A stretch of DNA of 64,000 nucleotides from contig JBBMOL010000016.1 of the NCBI GenBank assembly GCA_037954665.1, positions 2,480,001-2,544,000 of the forward strand, read 5' to 3'. The notes below the pieces were generated by a model. The model saw only the letters and a list, made by a program, of their open reading frames with translations. It did not search any database and had not been told where the DNA came from. Made by a program: the position numbers and the translations under genes. The stretch's first letter is position 1; each line of letters opens with the position of its first letter. Source of the DNA: Laguncularia racemosa. Its lineage: Eukaryota; Streptophyta; Magnoliopsida; Myrtales; Combretaceae. Below are positions 36,117 through 49,067 of this stretch, in pieces.

Positions 36117-38590
36117 GATTGTTTCCCGAGAAAATGAAGGAAAATGAATGTGATATTGTTTGGACAATTTAATCGGAATTTCTTTCAGGAATGTAGAACG
36201 TAGTGGAAATGGGAATTTATTGAAAAGAACCCTAATGATATTTTTTGCTTTATTCCATTTTGGCGTATTTAGTTGAGGTGCGATCTGGACCGCTAGATCT
36301 TCGAACAGGCGTTTCTGACCGTTGATTTAGATGAGCGAGAGAGGTCTCTGTGGTTGTTGTACCTTGGGAATCGGGACAGTTGTTCAGTATATTCGCATCC
36401 TGTGGTTTCGTTTGTATTTTGAGTCTTCGTGTTTAAATTATTTACATTTTTCCTGTGGAAAATATTTATTTTTGCATATTTTTAAGGCATTTGACAAGCA
36501 AAAATTTTTACATATACCGTATGCTTCGTTCTACATTTTTAGATAGGCCAATAAATCTATGGATGCAAGTGCATGTAGGTAAATATAAAGAAGATAATTA
36601 AACATCCATTTGCCTTTAACACACTATATATATATATATAGCATTATGAGTAAGAAAGTAGAGGATAAATAAGATATAAAAATTTATCCATTGCTTATCT
36701 TATTTTATATGGTATAAATTTTTAAAATTTGAAATTAGAATCTATTTTATAACATCTTAAAACTACATGTATACTCTATACCTTATAAAATTTATAGGAT
36801 ATATGGTATTTTATAAAATTTGTAAATTTTATAAAACTTATAAATTTTAAAATTATATAATATTAAAAAAATAATTTATATATGATATCATAAGTTTTTT
36901 ATATGCAAAACCTATAAAATTTATCGTAAAATATATAAAATTTAAAAAAAATTCCTATCTTCATTATTTCAAGTTTATATAATTTTGCTACATAGTAAAT
37001 AGTAAACAACAAAGAGAAAGAATGGAAAATATAAAATTAAAAAGAAAAAAAGGGAAAATGAAAACGTAAAATGAGAGATATAGTATTAGTCTAACCATTT
37101 AACTTATGAGTTTAAGCTCCTTTTTATAAGATAAATATACAATACCTTAAAACTTATACTTTATATACTTTAAAGTACAAGTTTTAATGTGTGTATAGGA
37201 TATGGTGACTTTATATTTATACTTAGCTTGTGAGAGTAAATTCTAGAAAATCTATATTCATAACCTAACATATGACTTTCAAATGTAAGGATAAATTGGA
37301 TATTTTACCTAAGGTTTCTTTTTTTTTTAAAAAAAAAAATTGCTAATAGCTATTACAACTGAATGAAAGAAGAATTTAACCTCGTCCATTTTGCTAGTGT
37401 CTATGCAGCTAGTTAACTTGACATCTTATAGATAATCTATCTTCATTTGTACAAGTACTCTCTCTTACTCTCTTTCCTTGAGCCAATGTCAACTTATCTT
37501 CTCTCTACTCTTGTATTTGCCCCCTTATACAAGGGATGGATAGCGCGCAACTCCTAAAAGGCTAAAAGTAAATTCTAATCCCTTCATAGCATAACCAATC
37601 TCTTTTTCCACTCATCAATTTTCAATAATTGGTGAGACTAATTTTGAATTCTTTCACTTATCATAAGGAAGTGGAATCTGGTCGAAACATAGAGAAATAA
37701 AAGTTACATCACTGAGTTGATATAGATTTAGCGTCCCTTTACAAATCTCAATATTAGATTAATGGATTTCTAACGAGATACTGGTGAATCTATTCAAAAT
37801 AATTTCAATCAAGAGCTCATGATAAAGATTGAAATCCCTTTCCATATCACTTTAAGGTAAGCACTTTCACTAAACTCTTTACCCTACTAAAACCTTAAGA
37901 TAAGATTTAGACTCTTCTCATAAGCAATAAGAATATATAACAATAATAATAAATGATGGGAAATTTTATATTATATAACGCGACATAAGTGGAGTTTTAT
38001 AAATTCAATATAAGAAGTAATCAAATAACACACTTAGAAGTAATGATAAGGATATAACACAAACCTATAAAAAAGACAGTGTGAAATTATACAAAGCTTG
38101 GAAAAATTCACAAAGAGCACAAGTTAGAGGTAGCATGATCTATCCTAAGACTAAGTAAGTTAGCTGGGGCCACTTAGGGCTACATGATCGACCCGGATCG
38201 AATAGTTGCACCCAACCCTAGGTTAACTAGTTAAATTAAAAGGGGTTAATTTAATAACCTAAGTGGAGAAAGGATAAGAGGACTTAAGGACTTAAATTTT
38301 CTTTTGTGTGGCTTAACTTGTATAATGTTTTATAGACTTGAATCTGATCTAGCCTTACTTTCATGGCCTTGAGTTAGAAATAAGTACTTCTATTACTCTT
38401 AGTCATTGTTTTTACATGCCAGAATGATTGTTTTGTAATATGTATTGATTAAAGAAGTAACAGTGACATGCACATCTTATGAGATGTGGAACTAATAAGA
38501 CTCACACTTGGAAAAATAACGACTTTAGGGATTTATGGATTTAAATTATGTCTCAAGGGACCTATGGATCTAAATAGATTCTAGAGACTT
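36117..38590. other. VDAC upstream region and gene-free DNA
   Basis: The first few hundred bases are the VDAC 5' untranslated and promoter region (minus strand); no TATA box could be chosen with confidence. Beyond that lies AT-rich DNA, including a TA microsatellite near 36625-36640 and dense ttataaa words at 36700-36960. The frame 36331-36546 shows no domain. Confidence 0.5.
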
Positions 38591-38594
38591 CCTC

Positions 38595-39365
38595 CACACT
38601 TTCGAAACTCGATTTTATGAATCCATTCTAAACTTTCAAAACCTGACTTTATGGATCTACCTAGGGCCGGTAATGCGGGCCAAATGTGCCGGCCTGCCCC
38701 AACCCGCACCAGCCCGCTGGTCGTCGCGGGCTGGCCCGCTGGTCGTCGCGGGCTGGCCCGCAAGTCTGGCGGGTCAGGAAAGTCTGCCCGCCCCGCCCCG
38801 CCCTGCGGGCTAGCCCGCGACGACCCGCAATAATTTTTTTTTATTATGTAAAACAAGCGGCCGACGGTGGTGGTGCAATGGACGGCGGTGCCGTCACTTC
38901 AGTCGACGTCGTCCTCAACTCCTCGTCTCGTCATCGTCACTTCAGTCGCGATCGCGGTCACGGTCGCGGGTCCTCAATCTTCAGTCGCGGTCCTCGCGGG
39001 TCGCCGTCGCCGTCGCAGTCATGCTGCACAGCAGTCGTCAGTCGTCAGTCACGGTCGCGAGTCTTCAGTCCTCAGTCGCGGTCCTCGCGGGTCGCGATTA
39101 TGGTCACGGTCGTGCTGCACATCAGTCGTCAGTCGTGGGTCCTCAGTCCTTAGTCGCGGTCCTCGCGGGTCGCGGTCGTGCTGCACAGCAGTCCTCAGTC
39201 GCGGTCGCAGATCAAGTTTTCCGGTGGGTTGGCCCGTCGCCTACGGGGATTGCTCGCCCTGCCCCGAATGGCCCGCACCTCTGCGGGTCAAATTTTTTTT
39301 TCCTGCCCCGCAATTACCACCCCTAGATCTACCTACCCAACATTTTAAAAATGAGACTCTAAGTA
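38595..39365. repeat. ~39-bp minisatellite (family M, cluster 2), split by a hAT-like element
   Basis: Units with ccacactttcgaaactcgattttatgaatc and cattctaaactttcaaaacc words run up to 38661 and resume at 39334 (acattttaaaaatgagactc). The hAT-like element 38662-39325 landed inside the array. The unit matches clusters at 3305-3590 and 39895-40085. Confidence 0.65.
38662..39325. mobile_element. GC-rich hAT-like non-autonomous element with internal repeats
   Basis: Flanked by a perfect 8-bp target duplication, gatctacc (38654-38661 and 39326-39333). Ends read TAGGGCCGGTAATGCGGG and, on the other strand, TAGGGGTGGTAATTGCGGGG. The 664-bp body is strongly GC-rich in an AT-rich neighbourhood. It holds a 22-bp direct repeat (gcccgctggtcgtcgcgggc... 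at 38712 and 38734) and a three-unit minisatellite in which gcggtcctcgcgggtcgc starts at 38987, 39078 and 39156. Long frames across it (38686-39153, 38867-39406) arise because GC-rich DNA lacks stop codons; their products are low-complexity Ser/Arg sequences without a domain. No transposase. Confidence 0.85.
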
Positions 39366-39894
39366 TTTGCTCTAGTTTCACTAATCAAATTGTCACCATA
39401 TTATAATGATTCTTAGCTATATGAAATCGTGAAAGTCTTTATTTCTTTTCCAAATTTTTAAAATTCAAAATCCTAAAATCAATTTATTAGCTTCCGCTAA
39501 ACAAATTAGGAGAGGATTCTATATTCAACCATAAATCTCCCTATTATATAGTTGACTAATATTCCATCTTAATTTCTCCTAATTCCTTAGTGAGAAATTA
39601 ATCTAGAATATTGCATTAAGCCTTAAAACAATTTCTAATTAGATTAAAATAATCCTATTTCCACAATTCTTATTCAACCTGACTTAAGAAATCCTATTGA
39701 ACCCTAATTTCCCTTCCGAATCATTAAAATTACTATAATCCTAATTCAAACATGAAATTAGAATCTATAATATAGGATTTACAATGTAAATCTTCCACAT
39801 TTCTAACAATCTCATCATACAGCTATAATCATCATCTTAGTTATTCTAGAGTTTCATCATTTTCCCACAAATAATATTAACTCTCGAAATTTAA

Positions 39895-40085
39895 GGATTC
39901 ACTCTTTTAAAATGGACTATGGGGAGCACTATAGATCTATACTATAAAAATTGACTCCATACAATGTCATAGATCCACAATTTAAAAATTGACTCCAAGG
40001 AAAATTACAAATCAACATTTTCAAAATGGACTCCAAAAAAAGCATATTAATCCACTTGTTTTTGAAAAATGATTTCAAGGGTTTG
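39895..40085. repeat. ~39-bp minisatellite (family M, cluster 3)
   Basis: About five units with ttttaaaatggactatgggg, ataaaaattgactccatac, tttaaaaattgactccaagg and ttttcaaaatggactcc words, each ending in a gatc or aatc. They are the same unit as the clusters at 3305-3590 and 38595-39365. Confidence 0.7.
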
Positions 40086-40928
40086 GTTTTATGTAATCAT
40101 TTGAGGTCACGAATGATACAATTTTGAGATATGTAACTCATTCACTTGTTATTTAATTAAGTTGGTTACATTACATTGAATGTTGCATTTAGATCATATA
40201 AAGTGTATGTGGTGTAGCATCTACTTTGGAGGCTGGAACAACTTAGTTTGGTTGATCGAAATGAAATACTACTGACCTAGTTTGTAATTACATTGATTTA
40301 ATCCAAAAATAGGTTGTTTGAATTTCACTTAATCAAGCTATTTCAATTTCCTTTTCTCATACACTTAAACCTTTCTAAATCTAATACCTAAGCTTTAATT
40401 TAAGGTTTTATAATATTTTTCTAACACTTAATTGCTTAGAATTTCATGTCTTATTATAATAAATTCTTAGATGTATACCAAGGTTTTTACAATTTTTCTT
40501 ATTACAAGTAGGTTTCATCATTTAACCTATGATTTAAATTCCTAAAACCAATTTCATACAAATCTTATTACTTCGATTATTCCTACTCTTAATGATTTCC
40601 TGATCTTATATAGATCGTCATGTTTATTCTTAATATAAATTTAAAAGATTAAACTTTAAATAACATTTTAAAGGTTTTCTAAATTGAATTAGGTTTAAAT
40701 CATAATCGTTTACTTATTTGATTAACTAAGATTCAAAACTATTCCTTTAAAGAAAATTTCCTTTTGTTCTTTCATTAATTTTATCAACTTTTATCTATAA
40801 CCTAGAAATTCCTAACCCTAGGTTTAGTAAGATAACTTGTTGTTTCATATTCGTTATATGGTTTTAGTTGATAGTACTAGGTTGTAATTTTACTATTTGT
40901 ATCTTATTTATGTAATTATGAAGGCTAT

Positions 40929-41244
40929 AGTTTTAGATACTTGTAGCATAATTCCTACCTTTTTCCTTTATGTTAAAGCAGTAAGAGAATTTTGCTAGAG
41001 TGATTTATCTGAGATGGTCTAGGGTCTTGTTTATAAAATACTAAAGGGTGTCGTATTAGTGAGGGTTTTACTTTTAGTTTTCTTATAGTTTTAGGTACTT
41101 GTAGCATAATTTCTAGCTTTTTCATTTCCGTTAAAGCAGTAAGAGAATTATGCTAGAGTGATTTATGGGAGATGATCTAAGGTCTTGTTTATAAAATACT
41201 AAAGGGTGTCTTATTAGTGGGATTTTACTTTTACTTTTCTATTA
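40929..41244. repeat. 158-bp tandem duplication
   Basis: The unit begins agttttagatacttgtagca at 40929 and agttttaggtacttgtagca at 41087, and both copies contain gcagtaagagaatt, tgctagagtgattta and cttgtttataaaatactaaa. Divergence is modest. Confidence 0.88.
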
Positions 41245-41840
41245 AATTGTTAAGTTCCCTCTTTTTTAGTATTATCTAATCTAGTTTGTTTGTTAAAAAA
41301 AAATGCTTTAGTTTTCTATTTAAATAATTCAAGTTATTTATTTTAGGAGGTTCAATATTAGAACATTTAGGTATCCTCATCTTATATGGACTTTATTAAT
41401 TTTATTTATAGTCATTCATTATATGTTATATACTAAATTTATTCATTTAATTAAATTTTGTGATTCTAGGGCATTTTAGAAAGCATGAAAGCATCAATCT
41501 TGAAGCCACATATGAGCAATCATTTCCATTGTACAATTGTACTACGCATCATTGGTATACGTAGCAAAACAAATATATAATGATAGACCCACTAAAAATA
41601 ATTGCATTTGCCATGATAGGTGACTTAGCACACTTTTACATACTTTGACTTAGAAACAATACACAATAATCTAAACCCAAGTAATGAGTAATGGTCACTT
41701 GTACAAATGATGATTCTCTTTAGCTTCATGTTCATAGCTTTCACATATTTATATTCTTTTTAAGTTGTCTAGATGGCATTAGAAGACTCATTCTTTTCAA
41801 ACTCAATTACAACATTCTTCAACATTTTCTTCCAATAGCC

Positions 41841-41960
41841 TCACCCATTTTTCTCTTTAGGTAACTTTGTCGACAATTTTTTGTTGCTTAGCATCTCATT
41901 ATGTACCTCCTCTATATAATCAATGACCATATCCTTCTCAACCCAAGTAAGAAAATTGCA
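41841..41960 (-). pseudogene. possible GRF-type zinc-finger fragment
   Basis: A 39-codon stretch reads CNFLTWVEKDMVIDYIEEVHNEML and ends at a stop at 41841. The C-N-F-x-x-W-V/x-D/E pattern followed by a helical acidic tail resembles the C-terminal half of plant GRF zinc-finger proteins, which are often scattered by mobile elements. The first half of the finger was not found upstream. It is short, so chance cannot be excluded. Confidence 0.3.
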
Positions 41961-42019
41961 CCCATCCATTTATGATGAATAAGGTCTAATTTAAAATCAC
42001 TTGAAGATTGATAACAAAA

Positions 42020-44370
42020 GAGATCATGTGATACCTTGTTGAACATTAAGCATCCATAAAATGTTCTTATATTTGCTTATGTCTTGGCTATCAAAGCCAT
42101 TACCTTTAAACTGCATTTGCAAATGCATAAATTGAAGTTGGAGCAATGATAATGTATAAAATTACACATTACTTTTGGCTTATAGACTACACTTATGTGC
42201 AATTTTATTGTGAAAATTTATTAGAAGTGACAAAATGTACACTTGATAATTTAAATGCGTAAAATTTATAAAAATAATCAACTTTAGGGGTTAATTGAGC
42301 CAAATAGTGTGTGTTATTTTTCCAAACAGGATCCCCTATTATGATGGCATGTTTTTGCCATTCTATTGCCTATGGAAGATGGGTAGGAATTGGGTAGGCC
42401 ATTCAGATGGTGCCCTTAATGACGCTAATGTTGCAAGGAGAACATGAACATCAACAACACCACCAAAACGACCATGCCTTGTTACTTCAATGGTGCAACC
42501 TTGATGTAAATATCAAGGTTTTGCATTTAGATACAACTCTTTCGATTCTTTCTTATTTTTCTCTCCATTTTCCATAGAGTGACTTAAGGGTAGTATATTT
42601 TATTAGTTGTTATTAGTTTAGTCTGGTTTAAGTTAATCAAGTGCTTGGGAATATAGATTTAACTTGGGATTTATCGGTGCTTTAGATTGAAAGTCTAATG
42701 CCCATTTACTGAATTGTTGCTATTCTTTGCTATTTTTGTTGATGAAATCTTGTGCTTGTATGTTTTCCTTTGGAAATGGTGATATATATATAGTTTAGTG
42801 GGATTGTGATGGATTTATAATGTTAGTTGAGTTGTTTATATATTTGTTTTAAATATAATGTGCTTTTATTACTTCTTATTCATTGTTCATACAATCTTGG
42901 TTGATCACCAATTTTATGTGGGTTAGAATTTTGGATACTTAGAAGGGATTTGAGAATTTGAATAAATAGGATCTAATGTTTCAAATTTTAATGGCAATAC
43001 GAGCACATGCGAATTTTGTTCTCATTCTAGAATTCACTTGTTTTATGTAGTCAAAGTTGTGGCTTACAACATGGGCATGTGCGCAATCCACAATTTTAAC
43101 TACAGTAGCTAATTTGTGAGAGAAATTAGTTATTTACCAAATACTATAAGAGAGTTACTTAGAAGGGATGTTCTTGCTATAGATAGAACTTTAGCTAACT
43201 TAAGAAGGGAATGGATTTTAGTGGGTTTAATTAAAATCCAATTAATCAAACTTAATTATGTCTATCACTAATAGAGGATAATGGAATTACGATTTCACAT
43301 TTTAATCATTTAGAGTTGCTCTCAGTTAATCCTTTAGAATTAGTTGGTTTAGTTGATTAGTATTAGTTTTTTAGTAAGAAAACAATTAATTTTCGATTAC
43401 TTAGCTTAGATTAGAACTCTTCTAGTCTTGTACTCATCAATGTATTGCATTAGTATGATCAACACACAATTCATTTTTTCAGAGGAATATATATTTTCTA
43501 AAATATACGAACGTAGGTGATTGACAAACTTTAACAATATTGCAAAAGCACCGGAGCCACTTCGCATTTAGGAGCGCTTAGACAACCCGGAGGGAATGCA
43601 AACAGTGGGATTTGATTTTAAGATCACTCTATAATGTGTTTGGGACCCAATTTGTTCTTCCAATGTGTTTCCAGGTTATGCAATTTTGTGCGTCAGTGTT
43701 GATCTTTCTTAATTTGAATTCCAAATGTTATAGTTGATCGAATGGGGGAAGGGAAATACTTTTACTAACCGACTTATTACTCAAGTAAAGCAAAACATCC
43801 ATATTTGTCATTTAAGCTACCATTCTTTATATGCCAAGAGCCACACGTTTGTTTTTATAAGATACATTAAGCGTGCACGGAATCGAGTTCGGAAGAAAAT
43901 GATTAGGTCGGTTACGTCGGTATATGATTTGGTAAGGCCTAAAACTACTTCCATTGGCCAGTAGCTATGTCCAGCTCTTGTGGCTTTAATCAGACACGTG
44001 ATGCTGCCCTGAAATTATTGATTGAACTTTCATTAGCCGACCATCTGAACGAACGAACTGGAACGTTGAAATTATCATCACGATCTTGTGACTTACAAAT
44101 AGCAACCATTGTCACTATCTATGTAAGGTATGATAATTTTGAGATCTAGAAATCATATTGCAATTAAAATGTTACGAAGACTGTTTAATTAGACAAAACT
44201 TTATGTTTATATTGAAAGATAGAAAGACGTCTCATGTAAGTAAAATTATACGGTGAGAATGACTCATTTGATATATAATGATTGAAATTTTTATTTATTT
44301 ATTTAATTCATTAATTTTGACAAGAAATACATCATATAAATAAATAACTTGAAGGATATCTATTAAATGG
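42020..44370. other. gene-free stretch
   Basis: No gene supported. Frames at 43734-43964 and 43967-44149 have no recognisable domain. The sequence is moderately AT-rich with some unique-looking GC-richer parts at 42380-42500 and 43550-43600. Confidence 0.5.
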
Positions 44371-44378
44371 TTACTCTA

Positions 44379-44705
44379 ATTAGAAAAGATGATCAGAGAG
44401 GATGCCTATATATGAAAGTACCAATCAAAGCAAGTTGATTTTGTAGTAAATATGAATAATATAAATTTTGAAAAATTTTAGAATGCAAAACTTTTTAGAA
44501 TACATAGTCACCTTTTTATCTGCTATGATTAGAAAAGATGATTAGAGAGAATATCTATATATGAAAGCACCAATTGAAGCAAGTTGATTTTCTAGCTTTC
44601 CTAGCTTTCTTAGTCATAATACTAAATATGAATAATATAAATTTTAGAAAATTTTAGAGTGCAGTAAATTTTTTGAATGCATAATCACCTTTTTATCTAC
44701 TATAG
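44379..44705. repeat. ~150-bp tandem duplication
   Basis: Copy 1 is 44379-44527 and copy 2 is 44528-44705, both starting attagaaaagatgat and containing aagcaagttgatttt, aaatatgaataatataaatttt and cacctttttatct. Copy 2 has about 29 extra bases built of repeated ctagcttt words. A TA microsatellite follows at about 44848-44869. Confidence 0.88.
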
Positions 44706-45293
44706 CAGATCAAGCAGGTAAAATGGTAGCTTTTTCTCTCTTTATTTTTTTTTTCAAAAATACACTTTTCCTTTTTAATAATATTTCTTATTATATTTGT
44801 ATTCTCCTTTTAAAACAAAAAATGAAATAACACTCAATAATTCTCTTTATATATATATATATATATATAATATTATGTGCAATTAATATGTCTAGGGATA
44901 TGTATATATAATTACGATTGATATACACATATCAAATATAAATAACGTTAGTATTGTCTACAATAGCTAACAATTAGTACGCCAAATAACAAATATAATG
45001 TTATAGTATTGTATATAATGTTGTGATTCCTATATATAAATATTTTTATATGTCAACTAATAATACTATATCTATATAATGTCACCGATATAGAGATGGT
45101 CATATACCAAATAAAACATAGGTTTATATATGATGTTGCTATTACTATATTCTAACACAATATAAATGTAATTATTATTAGTAATATACTATGTGCATTT
45201 AGTATGTATATATCATATGGTAATTGTACATGTTCACATACATTGAGTAATTACTATAACATGTAAAATGCTACAACAATACTCTATAAAATG

Positions 45294-46826
45294 TCATAAT
45301 ACTATGTCCAACCTAGAGCCATTAGCTAGTGTAACAATCAATGGGTTTACAAGCATTGACTTGCATTTCAACCACTTGACTAGCCTAATAACAACTAAAT
45401 TAAGGGAACTCCTAGCATCAATTGGTATATTTAATCTTTGTTTATTGAAGTAGTTGCTTAACCTCATACACACACCATCCCTTGTGTCCGACCCTTGCAA
45501 GGAACTCAATGTTAATCTAGGTAATTCAAGTTCCATGCTTTTTCCTTCTTTAAGTTCCTCATTAGTTCCTACATTACTCTGTTCACTTTCCACTAGCAAC
45601 ATGCTCATTCTTCTTTACTTACAATGATTTCTTGGCCCAAAGGCCTCATCAGACCAAAAGCAAATCTTCTTCCTTTTCATTTCATCCAATTCTTTTGGTG
45701 TCAATTGCCTTGCAAGCCACTAATTTAAAATGATGATATTTGTATTTTTCTAAGAATTAGGTGTGATGGCGTTTTGGTAAGGAATGGGTTTGTTGTGAGT
45801 CATTGACAACAATTGTGGTTTGTAAATGTAGCTGGGTTTAGGAGTTAAAGTCTAAGAACTAGTAGTGTTTGCTCTTGATGTTTCCAAGGTGTAGACATGA
45901 TTCTAAGTCCCTAAAATGGGGAACCAATCCCAGACCCATGGGACCTGGTTCTAGGTTGAGTCCAAGGACTTGTCGATTTCGGACTCATAAATCGACTTTT
46001 TTTTTTTCTTAATTTTTAAATTAAAAAAATATAATTAAAAAATTAAAAAAATCATGAGTCTAAAACTTTTAATAGTTTTTAACTCATTTCGTAAAAACTT
46101 GAAAAGATTTTGTATTTATTTATATAGAACAAGAGCCATGTAGAATTGTTAATTTAATATTATTTTAATTTTAATTTATTTTTACTTTAAATTTGTTTGG
46201 GACAAGTGAGACCTAACTAGTCTAGCGGTTGAACTGCTAAGGACTCTTTGAACCATTAAGTTCCTTTGTAGTTTTGGAATCAGTTTTACGGGGTCGATTT
46301 TAGGTTTGGGACCATTAGTTTGGTTTAAACCTCGATTGTGCCAATGTCTATCATGGTGTGCCAATATGAATTGAGGTTGGCCTCTTACAGCCTGGTGAGT
46401 ATATAGGCTTCTTGAAGTGCTTATGGTCAAAACATTTTAATGGGATATTAGATGTTGGGATTTAAGCCACATAAGAAATAGCTAATGAAGTTGTTTTTAG
46501 ATAAGCTAACTTGAGTAATTAAGTGATCAAACTCCTTCATGTAAGCTTGCAAGGTTCCTTCTTGTCTCAATTCCATAAGTTCTACCATTGAATCCTTGTA
46601 AGCCTTCTCACCAAACCAAAATTTGTATGGTTTTAACCAACTTAGTCTATGTTACAAGTATTGTGTGGTGTCTAATGATTCGATACCACTTAAAAGCTTG
46701 CCCCTTTGAATACATAGTAGCCAACTTTACCATCTAAACTTTGGATATAGCATCAAGCTCAAAATAGTGTTGAGCCTTATGTAACCAATCCTCACCATTA
46801 AATGTAGAAATGCTCAAACTAGGAAG
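45294..46826 (-). pseudogene. decayed Ty3/gypsy gag-protease relic
   Basis: Minus-strand translation of 46826-46480 gives a gag capsid-like piece (FNGEDWLHKAQHYFELDAI, then MVKLATMYSKGQAFKWYR) broken by stops. The 45725-45615 part gives LTPKELDEMKRKKICFWSDE, the gag end with a zinc-knuckle remnant whose second Cys is Ser. The open stretch 45608-45294 continues into a protease-like region ending TLANGSRL, with the catalytic DSG replaced. The 45735-46475 middle does not align with the rest and may be an insertion. No LTRs were recognised. It is unlike the 28763-35558 element in sequence, so it is a different family. Confidence 0.7.
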
Positions 46827-46859
46827 ACTGAAGACTTACAATTAGATCATCGAGTAGTT

Positions 46860-49060
46860 CTCCAAAGTTGTAAATGTTGTCTGTTTTTCTCCTAGCATTG
46901 CAACAAAACGCAATGAAAGAGTATTACTAGATGCTTTACTCCATTGAAATACTTAATATGTAGGATGAACCAAAATAAATGTCCCCTACTTAAAATAAAG
47001 CATATGATGTTTTTGTCAAAACCATGCCTATAAAAGTCCATGCAAAGTTGTTGACATAAGATCCTATAGAATGTTTGGTATTGTTAAATGTTGTGGTCAA
47101 AGGCTTCATATCAATGATGTCATATTTTATATTAAGTTGAATAGTATCAAGCATTGTAATATAGTAAGTTCTATAGATGTAAAAAAATTATGAATCTATT
47201 ATATAACTTGAAATTGAGTTTACAAATTTATCAAACTTTTTACTTATTCCATTAACAAATAACAACTTAACCATATATCAATCAACAAAACACATGATAA
47301 TAACAACTTAACCACATATCAATTAGTAAAATGAATCCATTTTATATATTTTTAACATGGACAAGAATTTAACATGAAATGAAACTCCTCAACATTTGAC
47401 CCTTATCCAGATAAAGACAAAAACAACATGATTACATAATTAAAAAAAAGAAAGAAAAGCATTGTCATTTGCAAAACAAGCTCACAATGAATCAATTACC
47501 ATTCATGTAAATATTGAATGAAATTTAAAAAATAGATTAAAAAAATTGCATATTAATGAAAAAATTAGGGATTTTTAGGGGAATTTACCAAATGGGAAGG
47601 AGACGAGGAGTAGAGGGGGTTGTGTTTATGCAATATGCAATGTGTAAACTAAGAATTGTGACCGGGAACGCGAGGAGAGAAGAGAGAAAAGAGAAGAAAC
47701 AAGGAAGGGAAAGGGAGTAGGGAGTTTAGACATGACTGAGAATGGGAAGTGAGAATTAGGGTTCTATTTGTAGAGTAGATTTGTGTTTTCCTTTTGTCTT
47801 ATTTTGTCCTCCACTTTGCTACGCTTTTTTTTTTTTAACATTTTAACTGGTATAGTTTGGTTCGCTTCCTCAAATTGAACCACAGATTAGTTACTCATAG
47901 CCAAACTAAACTGTGAACCAAACCATTTAAAAAGAAGCCTATTTTTCCAGTTTGGTTCGATTCGAGATTCGGTCAGTTATTTTGCCTACCTTCATTGGAC
48001 AATTAGATATTTACACGATTGGAAAAAAAGAGAGGATAAATTAGGTTAGTCACTGCAATTCAGTTTCTTGCTATGATGCCTAAGACCGATGAGTGATCAC
48101 TTGGACATATACTCTTACCATAGTAAGAGAATGTAAGACTCGGAAACTGATTAAACATTATAAATAATTATATATATATATATATATAATCTACATGATC
48201 TCCAAGTACATCATCATTCATAAAGCTTATTAATTATATATGATTATCCTAAGAGAAAGCCTAAACATTAAATTTCAAGGTATGAATTTTATTACTACTA
48301 TGTGATTTCCCGTTTCAAACTAAGTGTACAACTTTTGGAAAAAAAAAAAAAGTGTACAACTTCTCATGGCCATTGCTTAGACTGCTGCAATCGTACTCCT
48401 AGAATAGATATAATTTGAACTTCTAAGCATCTTTAAACAAATATACTAAAGCAATAGGCATATCATTTAATAAACAATAATCACGTATAGAACTTTCAAC
48501 TTTTCATACAATCAAGATTCATAAAAGTAGTATTCTTTTAGAACGAATTCCTCATCCAATTGGATCTATAGATCTCAAGACCACGTAATAGTGAATTGGA
48601 AGATTTGAAGACCCCTTATAGTGTAGATATCGAAGATTCCAAGACATTAATAATAATTTCGAATTTGAAAATCTCAATACCTCTTTGTACAAACAAATCC
48701 ATAGTTTCCAAAACCACAATTGAATGAACTCAGAACTCGATTGGTAATGATGTAGGATGCCTAAATGCCTAAGTGATGAACTAATTTAATTTAATTAAAA
48801 TATTTTAAAATTTATATTTCTATTAAAAGAAAAGTTCTTAAAAAAAATAATTTCAATAAAAACACAAAGGGAATTTACTTGAAATGTTATAAGACCGTTA
48901 ACAACATATTTGTAATAACCTAAAACTATTAGGTTTACTTATATGTTATTTTTTTAATCCTTTATCTATAGAGTTGGTGACAAATTATTATTGTTCCCAA
49001 TTTTCTCGTTTAAGTGTGTTTCGACTAATTACATGCATATACTTGATTTAGTATAACAAA
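46860..49060. other. gene-free stretch
   Basis: AT-rich with a purine-rich patch at 47590-47740 (gagaggagaag words). The segment 47840-47990 carries ggttcg/cgaacc words, such as tttggttcgattcgagattc, like hAT subterminal repeats, but the other end of such an element was not located. A TA microsatellite lies near 48168-48188. Confidence 0.5.
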
Positions 49061-49067
49061 TTTTCAT

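Noticed and set aside
38686..39406. Long overlapping plus-strand frames of 155, 179 and 101 codons
   Set aside because: They lie across the GC-rich hAT-like element, overlap in several frames, follow its internal DNA repeats and encode low-complexity sequence. GC-rich DNA lacks stop codons, so long frames are expected by chance.
45895..46340. Possible complete hAT element inside the gypsy relic
   Set aside because: ggacc/ggttc-like words occur near both sides, but I could not match terminal inverted repeats or an 8-bp duplication, so it is mentioned only as a hint and not listed as an element.
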